NCBI GenBank assembly: GCA_030064795.1
Contig: JASJEI010000339.1
Span: 1-6,113, forward strand
Reading direction: 5' to 3'
Length of the DNA stretch: 6,113 nucleotides
Source of the DNA: Pleurocapsa sp. MO_226.B13
GTDB lineage: Bacteria > Cyanobacteriota > Cyanobacteriia > Cyanobacteriales > Xenococcaceae
The translations under genes and the position numbers were made by a program. Positions 1 through 6,087 of this stretch are shown one piece after another (position 1 is the stretch's first letter; each line of letters begins with the position of its first letter). Below the pieces are notes generated by a model. The model was not told where the DNA came from. It ran no database searches and saw only the letters and a list, made by a program, of their open reading frames with translations.

Positions 1-896
1 TTATACTTAATAAAACGCCAGAGAATTTCTAGAATATTCAAATGAGGGGAATAAGTTGGTAGAAAGAAAATCTCTAACCCTTTTTCTGCCCACTCTGCTT
101 CCTTGTTCCAGAGAAAGTTATTTTGATGTATTGAAGAATTATCCATGATTAAAACGGTCTTTTTCGTAATTTTTTCACAAAATTTGTCTATACAGGCGAC
201 AATAACGTCACTATTAATACTACATTCAAAAGTGTATACTTCTAGGTCATTTTGTCTGCTTAAAAAGCCCAAGACATTTAATCTTTTACTTTGTTGACTA
301 GGCACTTCTATTTTTTGTTTTCTTTCTTGCCAGGCATAAGGGATATATGGAATTAAACAAAAACCGCTTTCATCTACGTATCTAATTTCAATTTCCCCTG
401 TTGATTCTTGTTCTTTTAATTTGTCTAATTCCTTGACTTTTTGGTTGTAAAATTCAGGGAGAGGATTTCCTCCTACTCTTCTTTTGATTCTATACCAACC
501 CATATAAGCTGATTTTATTATTCTTTTTATTGTCTTTTTACTTACTGTTTTTCCCCATTCTTTTCCAATTTTTTCTTGGACTTTGTCCAGATTTTTGGGC
601 GTGTCTTTTACCCAATTTTTTATTTGTTGCTCTTGCTCAACAGTAAATAGCTTTTTTCTTCCTCGACCAGGGCTATTATAAAGCCCCGAAAATTTAGATA
701 ATTCCCAAGCATTAAACCAATTGTAAATTGTATTACGACTTACTTGAAATATTGACATTAATTCTGAAATTTTATAGCCCTGATAACTTAATTGAATACC
801 ATGGGCTCTCTGTCTTACTTGATAATATTTACTCTGCTGGTAAATTCTCTTTAAAAGTTTTAATGTATCTTTGGTTAAACCCTTAATATATCTCAT
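1..896 (-). CDS. IS630-family transposase, C-terminus beyond the window
   Basis: This is a DDE transposase of the IS630/Tc1-mariner superfamily, which cuts and pastes its element into TA targets. The minus-strand frame from ATG at 896 stays open to the left edge, giving 298 residues. An N-terminal helix-turn-helix lies around residues 40-66 (YKISELMSIFQVSRNTIYNW), followed by a basic linker (SPGRGRKK) and a second helical region to about 140. The catalytic triad is visible: D175 in RYVDESGF, D252 in VLIMDNSSIH, and E290 in YSPHLNILEILW, the usual SP-LN--E--W signature. Family members usually run 30-50 residues past this last motif, so only a short tail should be missing. I chose ATG 896 because it opens directly on a typical IS630 N-terminus; the ribosome binding site before it is weak. 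A TTGACC (937-942, minus strand) could be a -35 box, but its -10 partner is poor. I see no frameshift within the visible part. Confidence 0.9.
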   Translation of the reverse strand, partial: MRYIKGLTKDTLKLLKRIYQQSKYYQVRQRAHGIQLSYQGYKISELMSIFQVSRNTIYNWFNAWELSKFSGLYNSPGRGRKKLFTVEQEQQIKNWVKDTPKNLDKVQEKIGKEWGKTVSKKTIKRIIKSAYMGWYRIKRRVGGNPLPEFYNQKVKELDKLKEQESTGEIEIRYVDESGFCLIPYIPYAWQERKQKIEVPSQQSKRLNVLGFLSRQNDLEVYTFECSINSDVIVACIDKFCEKITKKTVLIMDNSSIHQNNFLWNKEAEWAEKGLEIFFLPTYSPHLNILEILWRFIKY

Positions 897-1055
897 CTTA
901 ATCTGATTTTTTTATTCGGCGATCGCGGTTGAGTTCGGTCAAACCAAAAGTTCTTGGCGATCGCTTCAGTTTCAATTACGCTAACCCCTTAATTTAACCT
1001 GAAAATAGTCACTTAAAACTTCATATAAAATATACAATTAATTCTGTCTTACTAC
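897..1055. other. Non-coding end of the IS630 element
   Basis: No gene is visible in these 159 bases. They hold two HIP1 octamers, a small imperfect hairpin (GGTTGA 927-932 against TCAAACC 939-945, with one bulge), then an AT-rich stretch to the start of RecD2 homology. The outer IS630 inverted repeat must lie near the right-hand end, but it cannot be defined without the other end. In the helicase frame the sequence is open from 1029, so the first codons before 1056 are probably element-derived and not helicase. Confidence 0.5.
919..964. repeat. Pair of HIP1 octamers framing 30 bp
   Basis: GCGATCGC occurs at 919-926 and again at 957-964, separated by 30 bp. HIP1 is the highly iterated palindrome typical of many cyanobacterial genomes. 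Each copy is self-complementary, so the pair is both a direct and an inverted repeat and could close a large hairpin around the spacer. The pair lies upstream of the IS630 transposase in otherwise AT-rich DNA. Confidence 0.85.
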
Positions 1056-2025
1056 TTATCACCCCAACAGTATCGAGCAGTAGAAACGGCAGCATCAGAG
1101 AAAATAATGATTCTAACAGGAGGACCAGGTACGGGTAAAACCTTCACCGTTCGTACTATAGTTACTCTTTGGAAGGCTATGGGCAAAAAGATTGCCTGTG
1201 CTGCACCGACGGGCAGAGCAGCTAAACGGTTATCTGAAATGACGGGCATTGAAGCCAAAACTCTGCATCGGCTGTTGGAATTTGACCCAAGCAAGATGGG
1301 TTTTAAACGAAACTTAGATAATCAGCTTAATTGCAGTGCGATCGTGGTGGATGAATCTAGCATGGTGGATTTGTTTATGGCTCATTCTCTGCTCAAAGCT
1401 ATACCTAAAGATTGCTTGCTACTAATGGTTGGGGATATCGATCAGTTGCCGTCTGTAGGACCAGGAAATGTCCTCAAAGATTTAATTGCCTCCAAACAAA
1501 TTCCCGTTGTGCGTCTGACTCAAGTTTTCCGTCAGGCTGCGACTAGTGCCATTATTACCACTGCTCACCAAATCAATCGCGGTCATTATCCTCAACTTGA
1601 ACCAATTAGTATGAAGTCTACCTCTGACTGTCTCTGGCATTCTGGAGGAACAGAAGCAGAACATGGCGTACAAACTATCTGTGACCTCATCGAACATTAC
1701 ATTCCTAAAGCTGGCTTTAATCCCGCTACCGATGTCCAGGTATTGTGTCCTATGACTAGAGGTTTAATTGGAACTCGTAATTTAAATAAGGTACTCCAAC
1801 AATTGATCAATCCTGCATCTGAATACAAAGAGGAATTAGTTAGAGGCGATAGTATTTTGCGGATGGGCGATTGCTTCGCAGTGCGCGGAGCGCAATCGCG
1901 TCATGCAGTTGAAAAATGATTACAACAAAGAAGTATTTAACGGTGACTTGGGAATAGTCAGGGAGATCGATTTTACCGAGAAGGAAGTTGCTATCGATTT
2001 TGGCGTTGAGCCGAGATACGTGTAA
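1056..2025 (+). pseudogene. recD2: RecD2-type DNA helicase remnant, truncated at both ends and frameshifted
   Basis: This is the middle of a RecD-like SF1B 5'-3' DNA helicase. Homology starts at LSPQQYRAVETAASEK (1056), ahead of the first in-frame ATG at 1107, so that ATG is not a real start. Helicase motifs follow in order: Walker A GGPGTGKT (1119-1142), motif Ia APTGRAAKRL, Walker B VVDESSMVD (acidic pair at 1350-1355), motif III GDIDQLPSVGPGNVL (from 1431), and LTQVFRQ (1515-1535). At 1867 a palindromic 25-bp insertion shifts the frame, and translation stops at 1919. Joining 1871 to 1897 restores GDRVMQLKNDYN and the family-typical KEVFNGDLG to a stop at 2023-2025. The N-terminal region and the C-terminal motifs V and VI (HKSQGSE, TRA) are absent, against about 740 residues in complete RecD2. 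The gene ends at IS630 on the left and at the Tn3 module on the right. It cannot encode an active helicase. Confidence 0.88.
1867..1899. repeat. 33-bp palindrome formed by a 25-bp insertion into a HIP1 site
   Basis: The outer 8 bp are perfect inverted repeats: GCGATTGC (1867-1874) and GCAATCGC (1892-1899). An alternative inner stem pairs GCTTCGC (1873-1879) with GCGGAGC (1884-1890 or, with a 2-nt shift, the adjacent register), with one G-T pair. Removing 25 bp (1872-1896, or equivalently 1871-1895) leaves GCGATCGC, an intact HIP1 octamer, and restores the helicase reading frame. This supports a discrete insertion over point mutation. Its size fits the 21-27 nt small dispersed repeats described in Nostoc. 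Whether this sequence recurs elsewhere in the genome cannot be seen here. Confidence 0.8.
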
Positions 2026-2075
2026 AATCGTGCCACATCTTCCTATAACCCTTGCCAGACAAGGCTTTCAAAAAT
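2026..2075. other. Junction between the helicase remnant and the recombinase gene, with a small hairpin
   Basis: Helicase homology stops around 2015-2025 and the recombinase stop codon (minus strand) is at 2076-2078, so the left end of the Tn3 module should lie here. An imperfect stem-loop is present: AACCCTTG (2047-2054) against CAAGGCTT (2060-2067), 7 of 8 pairs, loop CCAGA. No T-run follows it on the minus strand, so I do not call it an intrinsic terminator. No GGGG-starting 38-bp Tn3-type terminal repeat is recognisable. Confidence 0.4.
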
Positions 2076-2981
2076 TCACTGCCAAGCAATCTGCTCTACA
2101 TCCCTTTGCAGATCTTCACTCGTCCCGCGAACATAAACCATTGTCGTATCCAGAGAATCGTGTCCCATAATTTGTGCTAAACGATGCAAAGGAACAGTTT
2201 CCGCCATCCGATAACCAAAACGATGGCGTAGATCGTGGGGACTAACATCTTCAACTCCAGCAATTCGAGCATATTTATCAACCAAATACCCTAAAGCGCG
2301 AGTGGTTATTGCCGATTTAGTTTTCCGAGAAATAAATAACCAATGACCTTCGATTGTAGGAATATACTCTAACAACACCTTTCGGACTGTGGCATTGAGA
2401 GGAACTTCTCGATACCTGTTCCTTTTGCCATAAACCTCAAGGTAGCCACTACGTTTTCTTAGATGAATATGTTCGCTCTTCAACTGGCAAACCTCTGCTG
2501 CTCTCAAGCCTGTATGAAACATCAAAATAATTATCGTGCGATCGCTCTGCGAGCCATAATTGGTGACAGCCGAAACTATCGCCGATTCTTCAGCATCGCT
2601 AATTTGACGTGGTGGAGATTTAATCAGAGGAATTAACTTGACTACTTTTGCGGGGTTGGTAGTAATTTTTCGCTTCTCCACAGCGATCGCGAAATAGGAT
2701 TTAAGTGTAACCAAATAGCGATTAATCGAAGCAGGAGCTAACTTTAGTTGAGATTGAAGATAGCTGCGATAGCGAGTCAAAGTAGGAGTAGTAATCTTGG
2801 TTAAATCAAACCCGACTTTGGTTGAATTAAAACTCTGAGTTTCATACCAAGTAATAAAAGAACGCAAATCTGACAAATAATTGCGAACCGTGACAGGACT
2901 AATATCTCTTTGTTCGCGCAGATAAAATTCATAGTCGGCTAATTCCTGACGACAGTCATGAAGATAAAGATGGAGTAGCAT
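2076..2981 (-). CDS. Tyrosine recombinase, likely the Tn3 cointegrate resolvase (TnpI/TnpS-like)
   Basis: This is a complete 301-residue phage-integrase-family recombinase. An N-terminal SAM-like core-binding domain spans about residues 10-105 (ADYEFYLREQRDISPVTVRNY, then INRYLVTLKSYF). The catalytic domain spans about 125-290. All six active-site positions are visible: R160 (HTGLRAAEV), K186 (YGKRNRYREVPL), H249 and R252 (SPHDLRHRF), H274 (IMGHDSLDTT) and nucleophile Y283 (MVYVRG). An in-frame TGA two codons before the ATG at 2981 fixes the start closely; no strong ribosome binding site precedes it. XerC/D-like proteins have the same architecture, but the divergent tnpA 190 bp away points to cointegrate resolution within the transposon. 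The gene contains two HIP1 octamers, unlike tnpA. It appears intact. Confidence 0.9.
   Translation of the reverse strand: MLLHLYLHDCRQELADYEFYLREQRDISPVTVRNYLSDLRSFITWYETQSFNSTKVGFDLTKITTPTLTRYRSYLQSQLKLAPASINRYLVTLKSYFAIAVEKRKITTNPAKVVKLIPLIKSPPRQISDAEESAIVSAVTNYGSQSDRTIIILMFHTGLRAAEVCQLKSEHIHLRKRSGYLEVYGKRNRYREVPLNATVRKVLLEYIPTIEGHWLFISRKTKSAITTRALGYLVDKYARIAGVEDVSPHDLRHRFGYRMAETVPLHRLAQIMGHDSLDTTMVYVRGTSEDLQRDVEQIAWQ
2538..2545. repeat. HIP1 octamer
   Basis: GCGATCGC lies inside the tyrosine recombinase gene. It is a marker of cyanobacterial sequence. Confidence 0.9.
2683..2690. repeat. HIP1 octamer
   Basis: This is the second GCGATCGC inside the tyrosine recombinase gene. Its presence suggests that this gene has resided in a HIP1-rich genome for some time. 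Confidence 0.9.
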
Positions 2982-3072
2982 CAGGTTTCATAACTATAGA
3001 ATTTCTAGTTAATTCATTAATGCTACCGAACAAAAACCTGATTCTGACATTAAGAATTGAGGTTAACGAGAG

Positions 3073-3140
3073 TATTAGCAGACATAAACGGTAAGATTAT
3101 GGCAGTTTTATGTCTGCTAATATCAGTTATTAGACATGAC
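3073..3140. repeat. Candidate resolution site: perfect 16-bp inverted repeat plus a related third half-site
   Basis: TATTAGCAGACATAAA (3073-3088) and its exact reverse complement (3107-3122) are separated by 18 bp. A third, shorter relative, TATTAGACAT (3128-3137), follows in the same orientation as the first. It also faces the second arm as CTAATA-5 nt-TATTAG. The site lies midway between a divergent tyrosine recombinase and tnpA, where Tn4430-type elements keep a core inverted repeat with accessory recombinase-binding motifs. It could equally be an operator controlling both genes: a possible -10 box TAATAT (3118-3123) overlaps the second arm, although I see no convincing -35. The repeat is plainly there; its role as a recombination site is inferred from position. 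Confidence 0.6.
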
Positions 3141-3157
3141 GAAAACCCAATAATGAT

Positions 3158-3166
3158 GGAGGTGAT
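3158..3166 (+). promoter_or_regulatory. Strong Shine-Dalgarno sequence of tnpA
   Basis: GGAGGTGAT is a nine-base match to the complement of the 16S rRNA 3' end. Its GGAGG core ends 9 nt before the ATT at 3172, a workable spacing. The nearest ATG (3165) overlaps the sequence itself, is too close to be served by it, and is out of frame with tnpA. The site therefore supports initiation at 3172. Confidence 0.65.
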
Positions 3167-3171
3167 GAGAA

Positions 3172-6087
3172 ATTACATCAATCGAGCGTACCGCTTACCC
3201 TCGTTTTAAATCCAATCCTAGCAACAAAGAATTAATCGAACTTTACACCACAAGCGAAGCTGAAATTAAATTAGCTACATCCAAGACTCGCAGTTACGAC
3301 GGACAGTTTAGCTTTTTGGTGATGCTCAAAACCTTTCAGCGTTTGGGCTATTTCTGTCAATTCGAGTTTATCCCCCACTCTATTATTGACCATATTCGTA
3401 GCTGTTTGAATTTGGGTGAAAAAGCTAGTGCCATTGCCCCCGAACGTTCTCGCCGTCGCTACAGAGAGGCGATTCGTCAGTATTTGAAAATCTCTGTCTA
3501 CAACAAGCAGGGACAGAAAATTATTGCTAAAGCAGTGGGTAAAGCAGCTACAGTACGCGACCATCCTGCGGATTTGGTTAATGTGGCTATCGAAGAACTG
3601 GTTAAAGAACGCTACGAATTACCCGCCTTCAGTACCTTAGACCGTCTGATACTACATATTCGGACGGTCATTAATAATCGCCTGTTTAGAAAAGTAGCTA
3701 GTTCCCTTTCTGTCACAGAAATTTCTTATCTTGATAGTCTGTTAATTGATGACCCCGATTCAGATTCAGTAACCCTCAACGAAGTAAAGCAACTGCCAAA
3801 AAAGGCTACATTAACTCAAATTAAGAAATTATTGGCAAAATTCGAGCGTTTGATGTCTTTTGGCGATGCAAAACGCTTGTTTTCCACTATTGCTACTACG
3901 AAAATCAAACATTTTGCTGCCTACGCTCGGACGTTAGATGCAGCCGAATTTCAAGATATTCTCCTACCCAAACGAAGAACACTGCTACTGTCTCTAATCT
4001 ATCAATCCCAGGTCAGAGCCAGAGACAATTTAGTATCCATGTTTCTCAAGCGTCTGGCTACCATTCACAATCGAGGTAAGGAAAGACTAGAGCAGATTAG
4101 ACAAGAACAAAGAGCTATGACTGAGGCTCTCTTGGGGGTTTTTGGAGAGGTACTTGATGCTAATGATGCTGCTTCTAATGAGACAATCTTGGGTCGCCAA
4201 GTAAAATCTCTCCTTCAAACTCATGGTGGAAGCGAGAAGATACGCGCAAATTTGTCAGAAGTCACCGCTTACAACGACGATAATTACCTTCCCTTATTAG
4301 GAAAATACTACTCTAACTACCGTGCTTCTCTATTCAAGCTGATTCAAGGCTTAGAGCTACGTTCCACCACTCAAGATAGTTCGGTAATAGACGCAGTAAC
4401 CTTCTTACTGGACAACGAACATCGAAGAGGAAAATGGCTACCTCCAACGGTGGAGTTGGATTTTGTCTCAGAAGCTTGGCGTAAATTGATTAAAACCAAG
4501 AAGAGAAACAATCCCATGTATCTGCGTCGTCCCTTTGAAATCTGTATCTTTTCCCATCTGGCGACGGAATTAAAAACAGGAAATATTTGCGTTGAGGGTT
4601 CGGAGAGTTTTGCTGACTATCGCGAACAGTTATTATCTTGGGAGCAATGCCAAAAATCTCTTCAATCCTATTGTGAGGAATTAGATTTTCCGACTGAAGC
4701 TGAAGAGTTCGTCGCATCTTTAAAGACCCAATTAAGCGAATTGAGTCATTCGATAGACCAACTTTGTCAACAAGGAGATGTTATTAGTATTAATGAAGAT
4801 GGCGAACCCGTTCTCAAAAAGGTTCAGGCACAAACACCATCAACCGAAGCCGCTGCGCTAGAAAAAGCGATTCTCCAACGAATGCCAGAACGCAGTATTT
4901 TAGATATTCTCTGTAATGTAGAGCATTGGCTCAATTGGACGAGACACTTTGGAATGCTTTCTGGTTCAGAGCCAAAGATAGATAAACCCCAGGAACGCTA
5001 TATCCTGACTGCTTTTGCCTATGGCTGTAATCTGGGGGCTAATCAGATGGCGCGTCATGCCAGAAGGAAGATAAGTTCTCACGCTCTTTCTTATACTAAT
5101 CGCCGTCATGTCAGTGCCAAGAAGTTAGAAGCAGCCATTCGAGATATTATCAATAGCTACAATCGCTTTAACCTACCTAAAATCTGGGGGACGGGAAAAC
5201 GAGCAGCAGCCGACGGAACTAAATTTAATATCTACGAGAATAATTTAGTAGCTGAATATCACATCAGGTATGGAGGTTATGGTGGCATTGCCTATCACCA
5301 CGTCGCCGACAATTATATTGCTTTGTTTACTCACTTCATTACTTGTGGAGTCTGGGAAGCCGTCTATATCCTCGATGGGCTGCTGAAAAACACTTCCGAT
5401 ATTCAGCCCGATACCCTCCATGCGGATACTCAAGGACAATCCGCCCCTGTATTTGCTTTGGCTCACTTGCTGGGTATTAAATTAATGCCGAGGATTCGTA
5501 ACTGGAAAGACTGTAACTTTTATCGTGCTAGTGCTGACGATAAATACCAATATATCGAACCTCTATTTGGAGATGTCATTAATTGGGAGTTAATTAAAAC
5601 CCATTGGCAAGATTTGATGCGAGTAGTGCTGTCCATCAGAGCAGGAAAATTAATGCCCTCAACTATCTTGAGAAAACTAGGAACATACAGTCGTAAGAAT
5701 CGACTATATCAAGCTTTCCGAGAATTAGGCAGAGTAGTCAGAACTATGTTTCTACTGCAATATATTTCCGACATGGGTTTGAGGAGACAAATCACTTCCT
5801 GTACCAATATTGTAGAATCTTATAATGGTTTTTCTAAATGGCTGTTCTTTGGCAAAGATGGACTGATTACTGACAATGACCCCTTAGAACAGGAAAAACG
5901 GCTTAAGTATTTGGATTTAGTTGCCAATTCGATTATTTTGCAGAATGCTTTTGATATTTCTTCGATTATTCGTTCTTTGAGTGCAGAGGGCTACAAAAAA
6001 GTTAGTCAAAGTTGGTCAGCCTTATTCAAATGGATAAGTTTTAGCCAGAGGTTATTGCCCGCCGACCGCCCCAATTGTGAGGGGTAA
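3172..6087 (+). CDS. tnpA: Tn3-family transposase TnpA, apparent ATT start
   Basis: This is the large DDE transposase of the Tn3 family, which pairs the terminal repeats and drives replicative transposition. The typical N-terminus TSIERTAYPRFKSNPSNKELIELY begins right after an ATT at 3172. An in-frame TGA lies at 3166-3168. The first ordinary in-frame starts (TTG 3316, GTG 3319, ATG 3322) fall inside the conserved DGQFSFLVMLKTFQRLGYF segment. Counted from ATT the protein has 971 residues. The N-terminal DNA-binding region (DUF4158-like) covers about 1-160, and the catalytic region starts near GCNLG (618-622). The triad is visible: D681 (AAADGTKF), D752 (HADTQGQ) and E882 (NIVESYNGF, then FFGKDG). 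These positions are close to D689, D765 and E881 of Tn3. After about residue 946 the sequence departs from the expected LSPY--H--RFG-Y ending, so the C-terminus may be replaced by about 25 foreign residues. The gene has no HIP1 site in 2.9 kb. The family assignment is secure; activity is uncertain. Confidence 0.9.
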   Translation: MTSIERTAYPRFKSNPSNKELIELYTTSEAEIKLATSKTRSYDGQFSFLVMLKTFQRLGYFCQFEFIPHSIIDHIRSCLNLGEKASAIAPERSRRRYREAIRQYLKISVYNKQGQKIIAKAVGKAATVRDHPADLVNVAIEELVKERYELPAFSTLDRLILHIRTVINNRLFRKVASSLSVTEISYLDSLLIDDPDSDSVTLNEVKQLPKKATLTQIKKLLAKFERLMSFGDAKRLFSTIATTKIKHFAAYARTLDAAEFQDILLPKRRTLLLSLIYQSQVRARDNLVSMFLKRLATIHNRGKERLEQIRQEQRAMTEALLGVFGEVLDANDAASNETILGRQVKSLLQTHGGSEKIRANLSEVTAYNDDNYLPLLGKYYSNYRASLFKLIQGLELRSTTQDSSVIDAVTFLLDNEHRRGKWLPPTVELDFVSEAWRKLIKTKKRNNPMYLRRPFEICIFSHLATELKTGNICVEGSESFADYREQLLSWEQCQKSLQSYCEELDFPTEAEEFVASLKTQLSELSHSIDQLCQQGDVISINEDGEPVLKKVQAQTPSTEAAALEKAILQRMPERSILDILCNVEHWLNWTRHFGMLSGSEPKIDKPQERYILTAFAYGCNLGANQMARHARRKISSHALSYTNRRHVSAKKLEAAIRDIINSYNRFNLPKIWGTGKRAAADGTKFNIYENNLVAEYHIRYGGYGGIAYHHVADNYIALFTHFITCGVWEAVYILDGLLKNTSDIQPDTLHADTQGQSAPVFALAHLLGIKLMPRIRNWKDCNFYRASADDKYQYIEPLFGDVINWELIKTHWQDLMRVVLSIRAGKLMPSTILRKLGTYSRKNRLYQAFRELGRVVRTMFLLQYISDMGLRRQITSCTNIVESYNGFSKWLFFGKDGLITDNDPLEQEKRLKYLDLVANSIILQNAFDISSIIRSLSAEGYKKVSQSWSALFKWISFSQRLLPADRPNCEG

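Larger units (their letters stand above)
1..1052 (-). mobile_element. IS630-family insertion sequence, truncated by the left window edge
   Basis: This element consists of one transposase gene and about 150 bp of non-coding DNA on its right. It is bounded on the right by recognisable RecD2 coding sequence starting near 1056. IS630 elements insert at TA dinucleotides, and TAs at 1050, 1053 and 1057 are all possible junctions, so the right boundary is only good to about 20 bp. The left end lies outside the window, so the terminal inverted repeats cannot be compared. The element is visibly AT-richer than the genes to its right, and its coding part has no HIP1 octamer, which suggests it arrived from outside. 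It most likely removed or separated the N-terminal part of the helicase gene next to it. Confidence 0.7.

Noticed and set aside
912..942. Promoter for the IS630 transposase (TTGACC and GAATAA on the minus strand)
   Set aside because: The -35 box is good, but the -10 box is weak and the spacing is 19 bp; this is not enough to call.
1052..1697. Minus-strand frames of 71-80 codons opposite the helicase
   Set aside because: They are antisense to strongly conserved helicase motifs, with no recognisable domain and no start signals.
1107..1919. An intact 270-residue ATPase starting at ATG 1107
   Set aside because: RecD2 homology extends upstream of this ATG and resumes in another frame after the 25-bp insertion, so this is a fragment and not a gene.
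2047..2067. Hairpin after the recombinase gene as an intrinsic terminator
   Set aside because: The stem is short with a mismatch and no T-run follows on the minus strand.
1988..2170. Plus-strand 60-codon frame at the junction
   Set aside because: It overlaps the helicase tail and the recombinase C-terminus on the opposite strand and shows no family features.
3153..3209. Short frame ATGATGGAGGTGATG... of 18 codons ahead of tnpA
   Set aside because: It reads through the Shine-Dalgarno, has no site of its own, ends at TAA 3207 and overlaps tnpA out of frame. It is kept only as the alternative one-base-frameshift explanation for the tnpA start.
4490..5466. Minus-strand frames of 73-75 codons opposite tnpA
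   Set aside because: They are antisense to conserved transposase sequence and look like coding shadows.
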